Origin: Epiperipatus broadwayi
Lineage: Eukaryota; Onychophora; Udeonychophora; Euonychophora; Peripatidae
NCBI GenBank assembly: GCA_028023455.1
Contig: JAQFVV010006208.1
Location: 10,150,963-10,214,962, forward strand
DNA length: 64,000 bases
Direction: 5' to 3'
In this document: positions 24,320-35,866 of the stretch, piece after piece
Layout of the letters: each line of letters begins with the position of its first letter
Numbering within the stretch: the first letter of the stretch is position 1
Notes under the pieces: generated by a model
What the model was told of the DNA's origin: nothing
What the model saw: the letters and a program-made list of their open reading frames with translations, nothing else
The model's database searches: none
Program-made: the position numbers and the translations under genes

Positions 24320-24930
24320 TATTACTGAAAGAAAGAAAAAAAAAGACAGAATGAAAGAAAACAAATAAAGAAAAGAAAGACAGAAAAGAAAAAAAAAAGA
24401 AAAAAGAAAGAAAAGAGAAAATGAATTAAAGAAAAGAAAGAAACGAAGAGAAAGAAATAAAGAAAAGAAAGACAGAAAAGAAAAATAAGAAGGAAAGAAA
24501 GAAAAGAGAAAATGAATTAAAGAAAAGAAAGAAATGAAGAGAAAGAAATAAAGAAAAGAAAGACAGAAAAGAAAAATAAGAAGGAAAGAAAGAAAAGAGA
24601 AAATGAATTAAAGAAAAGAAAGAAATGAAGAGAAAGAAATAAAGAAAAGAAAGACAGAAAAGAAAAATAAGAAGGAAAGAAAGAAAAGAGAAAATGAATT
24701 AAAGAAAAGAAAGAAATGAAGAGAAAGAAATAAAGAAAAGAAAGACAGAAAAGAAAAATAAGAAGGAAAGAAAGAAAAGAGAAAATGAATTAAAGAAAAG
24801 AAAGAAATGAAGAGAAAGAAATAAAGAAAAGAAAGACAGAAAAGAAAAATAAGAAGGAAAGAAAGAAAAGAGAAAATGAGTTAAAGAAAAGAAAGAAATG
24901 AAGAGAAATAAATAAATAAAATAAATAAAT
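24320..24930. repeat. GA-rich minisatellite, about 91-bp period
   Basis: Units containing AATGAATTAAAGAAAAG, AAATGAAGAGAAAGAAATAA and GACAGAAAAGAAAAATAAG recur with starts near 24421, 24513, 24603, 24694, 24785 and 24876. The last units are nearly identical. It lies in the large intron just upstream of the 23657-23853 exon. A frame read on the opposite strand (24790-25005, rich in F, L and S) is an artefact of the purine run. Confidence 0.95.
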
Positions 24931-24939
24931 AATAAGTAG

Positions 24940-26540
24940 AAACTCTCTAACAGCTTTTTGCAGAGAAATGGTGAAGAGGAAAATATTGCTTGCTAACCCT
25001 GCCAATTATCAAGTCATTAACATTTAAGCATTTCCCCCATCTTTTTTGTTTCTTCTAGCTAAAATACCCTTTTTCTGACTAAAATGGGATGTTTGATCAT
25101 AGGTTGATTATCTGTAAAAAAAAAAAAAAAATTAGGCCTGACTGGAGTCTTAAATAAATTCAAATTTTGTCAGCTTAGGTTAGAATCCCAACCTGTGGGC
25201 CAGGCAGACACAATCCCCCATGAAGTTTCATATTATCTATAAAGTTAAAAAATAATGGACACAAAATTCATATTAGTAATGATTTAATTATATTTTAATT
25301 AAAAGTTTTTTATTTATGAAACACTTTTCTGAATATGCTTACTTATCTTAGTTTATTGAATTTGAGAAGATAGGAATATGAAAATGATTTAAAGTCTGCG
25401 TAAATCACTAACGTTATTAAAATGAAAGAAGTATTATAAAGATTTTGTGAAGTATAATAGACTTGAATTCTGGACATTATCACATTTAGATAAATGAAAG
25501 AGACAAAGGAACCTTTATTTCAAATACCATTGAGAAAATTGTAGCATCTAATTTTTCAGATGTAATATTTCACTTTATTTCCAATGAAAGATGGAAAAAA
25601 CAGAGATGTCTATAAAAAAAAATAATGATTTACTGCGTATATAAAATGCTGATATATAATAAAAGTTGTGATGAATTTATAAAAATGGTAAATTATTATA
25701 TGCAATTAAACAATCTAAAATTTTCAAAATCAAAGATGTTTTCATAGAAAGATTAATTTATTAAGATGTATGATAAAGAAAAATTAAAGCAACCTTTAAT
25801 TGAAAATTTAAAAATTATTTAAGAATCTAATGTTCCAAAGTGTGTGTGCAAAATTAGAAAAGGAAATTGGATTGGACATATATTAAAATTATAGTTTAAC
25901 AAAAGATGTTTTGGAGGTAATGATGAGTGGAAGTAAGTAAAAAGAACAGACATGATTGACATTATTGGATGATATAAGAGATGGGATGAGTTGTGTGAAA
26001 TTGAAGAGCTGGGAAATGAAGAGAATGAAGTTGGAAAATGGATGAATTGGTAATGTGACTACTCTCTGTATCTGTCCATGGGACAGAATACTGTTCATAA
26101 TGATTAAAGAAAGCAAAAATTTTTCTTGTTGCTGTCAACATTTGCACTAGAAGCAGAAATGCACAATTTATTTCAGAACCACTGTTTCCTGTCCAATTAT
26201 CTCATGCATAGGTATATTTTAATTGCAAATAAAATGTTAACTTCAATGAGTATTTGGAAATATAATTGGCTTATTATATAGCAAATAAATTTTAACATTA
26301 ATGAATAACTGGAATACACATTATACGTAAGTAGTAAATATATATTAACCCTATATATATGTATACAAAATCATGTAGATTTTACATAATGAAAATAGAA
26401 GCAAATGATGCAGTTTACTAAAAGTCCAGGATGTGAATCTGTTAATAGTGGACTAAATCTTCTCCTATTGGTCACCCTTATAAAAGAGACAAATTGTTGT
26501 TAAAAATCTTGCAGAAACAGAGCATCTTTAGAAAAAGAAC
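24940..26540. other. Intronic AT-rich DNA without recognisable gene
   Basis: No known repeat or coding segment was recognised. Overlapping minus frames at 25889-26147 have no family features. Confidence 0.5.
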
Positions 26541-26554
26541 AGTATTTTGAAAAA

Positions 26555-26777
26555 TATCACATGATCACCATCTCTTATGATAGCACATAACTGTTATTAA
26601 ACAGGCAAAACTCTCCGTACAGTAGTGCCACCCTGTGCCAACCAGAGTAATCAAAACTAGTCTGGGGATATTGGATGAGTAGGCACTAGATAGGGATTTT
26701 ATGCACAAGCCTTCTGGCATCCATTGATTACTCTGGTTGGCACAGTACACACTACTGTATGGAGAGTTTTGCCTGTT
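26555..26777. mobile_element. Family A palindromic element with 12-bp target duplication
   Basis: Begins TATCACATGATCACC and ends TTTTGCCTGTT. TATTTTGAAAAA occurs at 26543-26554 and 26778-26789. The arms CTCCGTACAGTAGTGCCACC and its inverse face each other, but the left arm is cut short after GAGTAATCA and joins directly to AACTAGTCTGGGGATATTGG, deleting the 5' half of the hammerhead. Confidence 0.85.
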
Positions 26778-26789
26778 TATTTTGAAAAA

Positions 26790-27450
26790 GTATTAATAAT
26801 TATTTATTTAATAATAAACTTGCTCTGATCCAATTAATAAAATATAGTGTGGATGTATTAGATTTATGTTAAATAATAAAACAAGAAAAAGAATAAAGTT
26901 GCATCATATAAAATACTTAATACAGATATATTTCTCATGAAAAAATACAACTCAAATTTCTCTCTATAAATAAACAATATTTTATTATTAACATTTTGGC
27001 AACTTTTTTATAAGATTGTAATAAATGTGATTCAATAATTTAGTATGAGAAAAATAAAGCGTTTCATTTTGCTGTAATAAAAAAACTATTAATAATTATT
27101 TATTTACAGTAAACTTGTTATCTCCTAATTAATAAAATAATAAAATGCAGTTTGCATGTTAAATATATGTTAAATAAAATGAAGAATAGAAAATACATTA
27201 ATATGAGAAAAATAGGAGTCGCGTTTTTCCTCATAGACAAACAACATTTTATTATGAACAATTTCTAATTTATAGAGTTTTTTTTTTTAAATTAAATGAT
27301 CCTTTTAAAATCTTTATCACTGTAATTGAAAAATGGAAAAAGCTTAAGATATTTGAATCGTTCAGCAGTTTTTTTTTTTTGTCATTTGAAAAAGATCATA
27401 AGAGAGCATTGATAAAATATATTTTGTTATTGCGTTCTTTCAATTTTTCT
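26790..27450. other. Intronic AT-rich DNA, weak internal duplication
   Basis: Two diverged blocks with TATTAATAATTATTTATTTA, AAACTTG, CTAATTAATAAAAT and AACA-TTTTATTAT-AACA occur near 26790-27000 and 27085-27265. No gene seen. Confidence 0.5.
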
Positions 27451-27453
27451 TTT

Positions 27454-27805
27454 AAACCACTAAAGATCACATGATCACCATCTCTTATGCTAGCACACAA
27501 CTGTTATTAAACAGGCAAAACTCTCCATACAGTAGTGCCACCCTGTGCCAACCTGAGTAATCAATGGATGCCAGAAGGCTTGTGCATAAAATCCCTATCT
27601 AGTGCCTACTCATCCAATATCCCCAGACTAGTTTTTAGCTCAGACCCAAGGCTTCTCACTGACGAAGGCCACAAGCCAGAAACTAGTCTGGGGATATTGG
27701 ATGAGTAGGCACTAGATAGGGATTTTATGCACAAGCCTTCTGGCATCCATTGATTACTCTGGTTGGCACAGGGTGGCACTACTGTATGGAAAATTTTGCC
27801 TGTTT
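27454..27805. mobile_element. Family A inverted dimer with hammerhead
   Basis: Starts AAACCACTAAAGATCACATG and ends TTTTGCCTGTTTAA. The left arm (CTCCATACAGTAGTGCCACC to CCCCAGACTAG) is inverted as the right arm over about 130 bp with near identity. The right half carries a hammerhead at 27653-27695. Flanks AATTTTTCTTTT and an AATTTTTTTTT-rich tract suggest a target duplication, but the T-run makes this ambiguous. Confidence 0.85.
27653..27695 (+). ncRNA. Hammerhead ribozyme, family A
   Basis: CTGACGA (27659-27665), stem II GGC/GCC with loop CACAA and an A-A pair next to the core, GAAA (27679-27682), a two-base-pair stem III (AC/GT), and predicted cleavage after C27688 in AGTC. Stem I pairs TTCTCA with TGGGGA (two G-U). 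The same core is conserved in other family A units, which argues for past selection. The A-A closing mismatch is unusual. Confidence 0.75.
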
Positions 27806-29389
27806 AATTTTTTTTTTTCTTTGTCAATAAATACTCTGTTTTTAAAAATAGAACTTAGAAATACACACCTACATTAAAAATTTTGTAACGATTTTATGTA
27901 ATACATTAAATTAGGATTTTTTAAAATCCTATATACATGTATTTGGTATCATTATCCACTTTAATATAATACTATTGGAATTTCAAAAATATCTTATATA
28001 TGTTCTATATAAAAAGAAGTGTTAGAAATAAATATTTTTCCATAAGTTTAAATAAGCAAGCCCAGGGTGATGATCAATGAAGGCTACAGGGAAGCCATAC
28101 CATCCTAGAAATAAATGTTGAGCACTATAGAATGCAGAAGTTATTAGCCTCTATACATATCCATTACACACTCATTATTAACAAAATGCTACACAAACGA
28201 CATAGTTACTGACAGAGTCACAGCAGTCCTCAGACATATATAAGTTATAATAAAACAGGGATGACAACATTTTATTTTATGTCTAGTGATTCTTTAAACA
28301 CCGTGTCAACATCATGAAAAAATACTGGAACAACTAATCAATAAATTTAAGATTCTTTTTATTTGGGAGAGATTTATTGTAGTACTACATAATACTGGTT
28401 TATAAATTAATTTATAAATCGAATGTGTAATTGAAAAACCTCTTATTACTTGTAAATGACAGTTTTACTTTAAACTGTTAGTATTATCTGTTTTTTTTTT
28501 AATTTCTTATTTGGTTTTGAACAAAGGTAAGTACAGTCAAGTGTAAATTTCTTACTGACTTACAAATTATTTTATAAATTAAATGTATAATTTCAAAATG
28601 TTTGTTATTTGTAATGGATAGGTTTGTTTGGAACTTTTACTAGTATTAATGTCTTTGAAATTTTTATATTTAGTTTTGAAAAAGTGAGAAAAGAAATATG
28701 ATCAATTATAAATATTGGCAACTTTTACGAAAACGATACTAAAGGATCAAAATAAAAGTCGGTTACAAATTTCTTATTTTTCACATAAGAAATTCCATTT
28801 TATTCAATACAGATTACAAAATAAATAAAATAAAAATAAAATGGCATTGTAACAATAAATAAAAAGAAGTTTAAAGTGAAAATTATTTACTTTGATTACC
28901 ACTGCCAATAAACTGAGCGTCCATTCCACAGAAAGACTAGCAAGAGATCTGGTTCATTGCTATTTTGATGAGACAGTTCCCAGCATATGTATTCAAGATA
29001 AAACTGTAAAATAGTTCAGGAAATATGCCTTTAATCTTCTTGAGAACCCCATTTGACACTAGGTGGCTCATCTTCACCATGATTACGAAGATCATTGCAG
29101 CCTAAAAAATTCTTATCCACTTTCTTCACTTGCAATTATTTTTTCAATAGAAATCTTTGAAAAACATATTTCAAACAACAATACCCAAGTAAGAAACTTG
29201 ACAACTTTCTTAGGATAAAAAACAGCTTGCTTTCTGAGAATTTGAGTATAAATAAAGATGATTTATTTTGATATTTCTATTTAAAAAGTGAAAAAAGTAA
29301 TAAAACACTATCAATAAACAACATATAATAACCACATTCCACTCTTTTTACACTTTGAAGCAAAATATATTTATTTATTAATATTACAG

Positions 29390-29424
29390 TTTCGACTGTT
29401 CCTAGCAGTCTTCATCAGATCTAC
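29390..29424 (-). ncRNA. Hammerhead-like motif, family G left arm
   Basis: Minus strand: CTGATGA (29418-29412), an extra A, GACTG/CAGTC stem II with loop CTAGGAA, GAAA (29393-29390), then CTGTAATA. The core boxes and stem II are good. Stem III would have a one-base loop and no convincing stem I partner follows, so self-cleavage as a monomer is doubtful. Confidence 0.45.
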
Positions 29425-30873
29425 AAAAATTTAAACATTATATTAATACAACCATATTTCATATATATATATCTATTAAATTTTTATAATTTTACCAACT
29501 TAATTATTACCATAAGTTTATTCATAAAACTTACTATTATATAACTTTAAAATCTACTTTACCCTTTATTTCTATTCTTAGTTATTATTATACTAATATT
29601 TATTCACCTTTTTTTCTCTTGCCATAATTTTATAATTTCAATGTAATATTATTATATTACTATATTCATAATTTAACCCTATTTTACATATTACTTTATT
29701 CACAAATTTAACTTTATTTTACATTTTACCTATTATCCTAATTTTTAATTATTTTATTCCATTCCTTAATTCCATTTTACCCATATTTTATTCCTGCCTC
29801 TTCCATTTACTTATCTCTTATAAAATTATTTTAATTATTTTAATTCTTATCTGTATTTTTATTTTATATCTTACCTTAATATCTACTAAACTCTCTCTCT
29901 ACTCCACCATTTTCTATCCCATAATATACTCTAATTTCTTTTAATCTATATACAGCTCCCTCTATTATCTATTATACTAACTACTTATTTTAATTCTTAT
30001 TAGTTTTCACTGTTTATTTTATTTATTTTTTATACTAAGATAGTTTTTAAACCACTTTCTCTATTAATATTTGGATTTATCTTCTTTATTAAAATTGCCT
30101 CCCTTATTTTTTAATCCCTCTTACTACTTGCATAACTAGAAAAAGAGAATATTAGAATGATAAGTTATGCAAGTAGTAGGAGGGATAGAAAAATAAGGGA
30201 GGCAATTTTAATAAAGAAGATAAATCCAAATATTAATAGAGAAAGTGGTTTAAAAACTATCTTACTATAAAAAATAAATAAAATAAACAGTGAAAACTAA
30301 TAAGAATTAAAATAAGTAGTTAGTATAATAGATAATAGAGGGAGCTGTATATAGATTAAAAGAAATTAGAGTATATTATGGGATAGAAAATGGTGGAGTA
30401 GAGAGAGTTTAGTAGATATTAAGGTAAGATATAAAATAAAAATACAGATAAGAATTAAAATAATTAAAATAATTTTATAAGAGATAAGTAAATGAAAGAG
30501 GCAGGAATAAAATATGGGTAAAATGGAATTAAGGAATGGAATAAAATAATTAAAAATTAGGATAATAGGTAAAATGTAAAATAAAGTTAAATTTGTGAAT
30601 AAAGTAATATGTAAAATAGGGTTAAATTATGAATATAGTAATATAATAATATTACATTGAAATTATAAAATTATGGCAAGAGAAAAAAAGGTGAATAAAT
30701 ATTAGTATAATAATAACTAAGAATAGAAATAAAGGGTAAAGTAGATTTCAAAGTTATATAATAGTAAGTTTTATAAATAAACTTATGGTAATAATTAAGT
30801 TGGTAAAATTGTAAAAATTTAATAGATATATGTATGAAATATGGTTGTATTAATATAATGTTTAAATTTTTGT

Positions 30874-30912
30874 AGATCTGATGAAGACTGCTAGGAACAG
30901 TCAAAACTGTAA
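30874..30912 (+). ncRNA. Hammerhead-like motif, family G right arm, mutated
   Basis: The mirror copy: CTGATGA at 30878-30884 with the same stem II, but GAAA is changed to AAAA (30903-30906). This should inactivate the core. Confidence 0.4.
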
Positions 30913-31125
30913 TATTAATAAATAAATATATTTTGCGTCAAAATGTAAAAAGAGTGGAATGTAGTTATTATATGTTATATATTAGAAAAGCAAAAATAAA
31001 GAAGGAAAGAAGAAGAGAAGTTATTGAAGATTATATCAATAAACAATATAACCTTTGTTTGTATATTTCTTTATCAAAAGAAAAAAAAACATTCTAACAA
31101 TATAAATGTAACAAAGTCTATTTTT

Positions 31126-31234
31126 TTATTTTTATTAAATGTCATAGCATCGGCCGGGATGCGAACCCGCAACCCGGGCAACTGCCTGCAAGTGCAAGGC
31201 AGTCGCGCTGACCTCTCGACCACCAATGCAAGAC
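31126..31234 (-). mobile_element. Short tRNA-derived SINE, copy 1
   Basis: The tRNA-like body (31229-31147, minus) has a 7-bp acceptor stem GCATTGG/CCGATGC, a perfect A-box TGGTCGAGAGG, an anticodon stem CTGCC/GGCAG with an enlarged 11-base loop, and a T-arm GGTTCGCATCC (C where A58 is expected). It is followed by TATGACA and an A-rich tail. Flanks AAGTCTATTTTT at 31114-31125 and 31235-31246 are a 12-bp target duplication. It therefore inserted by retroposition and is not a resident tRNA gene. Confidence 0.85.
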
Positions 31235-31464
31235 AAGTCTATTTTTAGATACATTTTAAAATAATAAATAAGTATTTATTTATAGTAATATATGTGAATG
31301 TTTCATTTTTATATTTTATTTTCTGTTGCAATTTTTAATATTTAAGTGCACTTTATATATGTGAAATATATTGAACTTTAAATTTATTGATTAGTTATTC
31401 CAGTATTCTTTCATGATGTTGACACAAGGTTTAAAATAATCAAATAAACATAAAATGGAATGTA

Positions 31465-31745
31465 GGTATCTGACTCTTTCAGTGCCATAAGCTGAATACT
31501 TTGGTCTATGTTATATACAGTTCAGGTCATAGGAATATATATATATACAGTATTCCAATTCTAGTGAAATATTTATGGAAAACAAAGATAAAACAATTGT
31601 AAATAAAATGTGAATTTAAAGACAGAAGACAGATGTCTTTATTTTTTTTTTGTGAAAAACTACTTATCAAAGGAGATTAAAGTAATCCAAAAAGCAAGTC
31701 ATATATAACATGACATTACTTTTATAAGCTTGTGTTTACAAACAT
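31465..31745. other. AT-rich DNA without recognisable gene
   Basis: Nothing recognised beyond a short (TA)n run near 31541. Confidence 0.5.
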
Positions 31746-31749
31746 GTAA

Positions 31750-32018
31750 TATAGAGGGTGTAACAATAGCTCAAACATGCTCTTAATTGATAAGTGCAAT
31801 TAGAGAAAATATTTAATATCTCTATCTGGAACTTTCTTATCCCCAGACCAATTGGTTTCAAGTTTATGGCTCACCTCAGTGAGAAGATAGAATATTCAGA
31901 TACTAGATTTAAAATATTAACTCAAAAAACATGTTCCAGATAGAGATTTTAAATACCTTCTCTAACTACACATCAATTCAGAGCTTGTTTGAGCTATTGG
32001 TATGCTCTCTATATTATA
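31750..32018. mobile_element. Family C palindromic element, short copy
   Basis: Inverted arms: ATATAGAGGGTGTAACAATA and CAATAGCTCAAACATGCTC on the left are mirrored by GAGCTTGTTTGAGCTATTGG and ATGCTCTCTATAT on the right; ATCTCTATCTGGAAC is mirrored by GTTCCAGATAGAGAT. A hammerhead-like block lies between the arms at 31839-31886. Confidence 0.75.
31839..31886 (-). ncRNA. Hammerhead-like motif, family C, altered core
   Basis: Minus strand: stem I CTTCTCA, then CTGAGGT where CTGANGA is expected (A9 to U), GAGC..., GAAA (31859-31856), ACC-AAT-TGGT-type stem III, GTC, and TGGGGAT closing stem I. The 3' half is canonical. The change at A9 is shared with the copy at 40623-40670, so it is a subfamily feature. 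Confidence 0.55.
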
Positions 32019-32451
32019 TATTGCAAAGGAGATTAAATATCTTTCATAGGAATAAATTTATGTATGAGTCAGTGGGTACTAAATATTGACAATCTAAACC
32101 ATATTTTATAACCATATTTGGTTATAAAAATTGAAATGATATTGTTTCAGTTGGAAATTGTCTTAATAACTAATACTTATAATATGCTTTAAATATATAT
32201 AGGTGAAGTTAATACAATTTTTCACAAATAACAAAATTTAGCTTAGCACTTCCGAAGTATGTTTACTCCATATTCATAGCCATTATTATGTATAAACATA
32301 ATAAATGCAAATTTATGCAAATCATTATCCTGTCCACTTTTTTAATATTGTAAAGTAGGTGTCCCTTTGATTGATTGCGTTTGGATCATTTGTAAAGAAA
32401 TACGCTTATTTTATTTTTCTTTTGGTGTCATTTCTTTCTCTAGGTTTATTG

Positions 32452-32815
32452 CCTTAGTAAATATTACTTACATAATCAATGTGCATTAAATAAATTTATA
32501 ATTACACCTTTAAATTATCGTAATAGATTTTTAACTATAAGATCTTTCCATTGATTCATTGTAAATCGAAAGATTTAGCGAGTATTAATGTATAATAGGA
32601 ATTGTGGACTTAATTAGTGAAGTACTGAATAGCTTCACGCTCTCAGATCTAACCGTTTCAGCTTCACTTATTTATATAGAAAGTAGGTTGAAGTAAAGAT
32701 GGGTTCTCCTCTTTTCTGCGTAAGCTTGTGGTTAAGACCTGTAGAGATCCCTACCTTCGCATTTTAATTGCGCAAGTTTTAGGTTTATTGCCTTAGTAAA
32801 TATTACTATAACCAT
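32452..32815 (+). repeat. Dispersed repeat family D, long copy
   Basis: Plus-oriented homologue of 10378-10782. It carries ATTACTTACATAATCAATG, ATAAGATCTTTCCATTGA, CTCAGATCTAACCG, AAGTAGGTTGAAGTAAAGA, AAGCTTGTGGTTAAGACCTG and CTACCTTCGCATTTT. TAGGTTTATTGCCTTAGTAAATATTACT occurs at both ends (about 32449 and 32779), which could be a long direct repeat at the boundaries. Confidence 0.6.
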
Positions 32816-32819
32816 ATCA

Positions 32820-33720
32820 TAAATGTGTCTAGAGATAATAAATCCAATTTAAGTTCTGTTTATTTGCCAATGAAGATGAAAATAATATGAAAGGGGAACA
32901 GATGTTACTCACCCTCCTTTTTTACATGAAGTGCAGTTAAGAATAAATTTTGAACACCTTAAAAAAATGAGTGATATTATCTGGTTATTATAATTCAAAC
33001 TATATAAATCCTGCTCTCACAGTAAAGTGGCTTGGCACAACAATGTAGTTTATGTAAGATTAGATGGTATATAGTATTTTAAAATAAAGTCTTCATATAT
33101 TTCCCTTTTTATTAATTAGGTATATATGAAGTTCTTTTTTTTTTACTATAATTTATGTAATGACAAGGATATTGTATTCTTTTGTGTTGAATAATTTGTA
33201 AACTTATTACTCAAATATTAATTCTGTTCCTTCTATCAATATTTTAAGCTATATGTGTGATGATTAATAAATTATTAAAGAGATATTATTTTATATAGCG
33301 CTATGTTTTTTATAAACTGTAATAGTAATATTCAATGATTAAGTGCATGTGCATTAGCTTAATCACTGAATATATACAAAACATCCATTAAGTTGAGTAA
33401 TAAGTGGTTAATGGATAAAGAATGGATAGTTAATTAATTAATATATGTGGATATATATATATATCCATTCAATATATATAATGGTAATTTTGTAGTGGGA
33501 TTGAAAAAAAAATATCACATAATAGATCGTGTCGGATATCCATTTGTTTATCTGTCTTCTCTCATGTATTGATATAGATGTCACTGTATGTACTTTAAAT
33601 CATGGTATTCTGGAGACATATTGAAAAGGGCAAAAAATATAATTTTCTGAAAAAGGCTTTGCTATGATAATTTTATAATTTGTAATATTTGTTGCTTGTA
33701 TATATGTATTTTTAAACATA
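32820..33720. other. AT-rich DNA without recognisable gene
   Basis: Contains a local inverted pair near 33330-33370 (ATTCAATGATTAAG / CTTAATCACTGAAT) and (AT)n at 33451-33462. No gene recognised. Confidence 0.5.
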
Positions 33721-33914
33721 TTATTGACTATTATTTTTAAACCACTAAACATCACATGATCACTATCTCATACTAGCACAATAATTGTTATTAAACAATT
33801 CAAAACACAGCAAAACTCTCCATATAGTAGTGCCATCTTGTGCTAACAAGAGCAATCAATGGATGCCAGAAGGCTTGTGCATAAAATCCCTATCTAGTGC
33901 CTACTCATCCAATA

Positions 33915-33956
33915 TCCCCAGACTAGTTTCTGGCTTGTGGCCTTCATCAGTGAGGA
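33915..33956 (-). ncRNA. Hammerhead ribozyme, family A array unit 1
   Basis: Minus strand: stem I TCCTCA/TGGGGA, CTGATGA (33950-33944), stem II GGC/GCC with loop CACAA, GAAA, ACTAGTC. All catalytic-core positions match the consensus; the closing A-A pair is the family feature. Confidence 0.75.
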
Positions 33957-34314
33957 GCCTTGGATCTGAGAGCACTGCACCTAGATCTTAGGATCTAATG
34001 CAACCCTCCAGCACCCACCTTTTAACTCTATTTAACTACAAAACTATGAGAATGAAATTGAAAACACTATTAATATTTTCAACCCAAGCTCAATAGCTTA
34101 TTTTTTTAACCATAGCCACCACTATCCTTATTAAGCAGGATTGGTGTTAAACCACTAAACATCACATGACCACCTATCTCATACTAGCACAATATATAAA
34201 ATAACACAAACACACTCCCCATATAGTGTGCCATCTTGTGCTAACAAGAGCAATCAATGGATGCCAGAAGGGTTTTGCATAAAACTCCCTATCTAGTGCC
34301 TTACTCATCCAATA

Positions 34315-34354
34315 TCCCCAGACTAGTTTCTGGCTTGTGGCTCATCAGTGAGGA
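34315..34354 (-). ncRNA. Hammerhead, family A array unit 2, with deletion
   Basis: As unit 1, but two bases are missing after CTGATGA (34348-34342), so stem II shortens. It may be decay or a consensus error in the assembly. Confidence 0.6.
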
Positions 34355-34737
34355 ATTTGGCGAGAGCACTGCACCTAGATCTTAGGATCTAATGCACCCC
34401 CTCCAGCACCCACCTTTAACTCTATCTAACTACAAAACTATGAGAATGAAATTGAAACTTTCAAGCTCACCATAGCTTATATAGTCATATGGTCTGAACT
34501 CAATTCAGTACCCATACATTTTGGTGTCTTTTTTTTAACACCATAGCCACCACTATCCTAGTAGGGATTGGTGTTAAACCACTCAAACATCACATGATCC
34601 ACTCATCTCAACTAGCACAATAATTGTTATTAAACAATTCAAAACACAACAAAACTCTCCATATAGTAGTGCCATCTTGTGCTAACAAGAGCAATCAATG
34701 GATGCTAGAAGAGAGAAACCTATCTGCCTACTCCAAT

Positions 34738-34777
34738 ATCTCCCAGTTTCTGACTTGTGGCTCATCAGTGAGGAGCC
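34738..34777 (-). ncRNA. Hammerhead, family A array unit 3, degraded
   Basis: TCATCAGTGAGG and CTTGTGGC survive, but the CAGACTAGTTTC segment is reduced to CCAGTTTC, removing the cleavage region and part of stem III. Confidence 0.55.
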
Positions 34778-35358
34778 TTGGATCTGAGAGCACTGCACCT
34801 AGATCTTAGATCGTTCCTCCAGCACCCACCCTTTAACTCTATTTAACTACAAAACTATGAGAATGAAATTGAAAACACTATTAATATTTTCAACCCAAGC
34901 TCAATAGCTTATATAGTCATATGGGTCTGACACTATAAATTATTTTGGTCTTGGCTTTAACCATAGCCACCACTATCCTATTAGCCAGGATTGGTGTTAA
35001 ACCACTAAACATCACATGATCACTACTATATGGAGAGTTTTGCTGTGTTTTGAATTGTTTAATAACAATTATTGTGCTAGTATGAGATAGTGATCATGTG
35101 ATGTTTAGTGGTTTAACACCAATCCTGCCTAATAGGATAGTGGTGGCTATGGTTGTTAAAGAGCCAAAGACACCAAAATGTATGGGTACTGAATTGAGTT
35201 CAGACCCATATGACTATATAACCTATTGAGCTTGGGTTGAAAATATTAATAGTGTTTTCATTCATTCTCATAGTTTTGTAGTTAAATAGAGTTAAAAGGT
35301 GGGTGCTGGAGGTTGCATTAGATCCTAAGATTTAGGTGCAGTGCTCTCAGATCCAAGG

Positions 35359-35400
35359 CTCTCACTGATGAAGGCCACAAGCCAGAAACCAGTCTGGGGA
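35359..35400 (+). ncRNA. Hammerhead ribozyme, family A array unit 4
   Basis: CTGATGA (35365-35371), stem II GGC/GCC, GAAA (35385-35388), CCAGTC with predicted cleavage after C35394. One base is missing in the 5' strand of stem I relative to units 5 and 6. Confidence 0.75.
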
Positions 35401-35824
35401 TATTGGATGAGTAGGCACTAGATAGGGATTTTATGCACAAGCCTTCTGGCATCCATTGATTGCTCTTGTTAGCACAAGATGGCACTACTATATGGAGAGT
35501 TTTGCTGTGTTTTGAATTGTTTAATAACAATTATTGTGCTAGTATGAGATAGTGATCATGTGATGTTTAGTGGTTTAACACCAATCCTGCCTAATAGGAT
35601 AGTGGTGGCTATGGTTGTTAAAGAGCCAAAGACACCAAAATGTATGGGTACTGAATTGAGTTCAGACCCATATGACTATATAAGCTATTGAGCTTGGGTT
35701 GAAAATATTAATAGTGTTTTCAATTTCATTCTCATAGTTTTGTAGTTAAATAGAGTTAAAAGGTGGGTGCTGGAGGGTTGCATTAGATCCTAAGATCTAG
35801 GTGCAGTGGTCTCAGATCCAAGGC

Positions 35825-35866
35825 TCCTCACTGATGAAGGCCACAAGCCAGAAACTAGTCTGGGGA
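35825..35866 (+). ncRNA. Hammerhead ribozyme, family A array unit 5
   Basis: Stem I TCCTCA/TGGGGA (six pairs, one G-U), CTGATGA (35831-35837), stem II GGC/GCC with loop CACAA, GAAA (35851-35854), stem III AC/GT with a two-base loop, predicted cleavage after C35860. This is the family A reference copy. Confidence 0.8.

Larger units (their letters stand above)
29320..30976. repeat. Near-perfect palindrome, two arms of about 815 bp (family G)
   Basis: Arms 29320-30137 and 30163-30976 are inverted copies with only scattered differences, separated by 25 bp. Outer sequence ACATATAATAACCACATTCC pairs with its inverse at the right end; inner sequence ends ACTACTTGCATAACT. Each arm carries a hammerhead-like block near its outer end. 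The high arm identity implies a recent origin or gene conversion. No protein frame is evident. Confidence 0.9.
28269..31460. mobile_element. Composite bounded by about 80-bp inverted repeats
   Basis: 28269-28350 and 31379-31460 are inverted copies, roughly 80% identical by eye (AAATTTATTGATTAGTT, CCAGTATT, TTCATGATGTTGACAC, ACATAAAAT in order). Inside lie a less AT-rich segment (28900-29240) with a broken coding-like minus frame (CNDLRNHGEDEPPSVKWGS), the 1.66-kb palindrome at 29320-30976, and a SINE. It looks like a DNA transposon with nested insertions. No transposase was recognised and target duplications were not established. Confidence 0.5.

Noticed and set aside
24790-25005. 71-codon minus frame rich in F, L and S
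   Set aside because: Antisense of the GA-rich minisatellite; no independent coding evidence.
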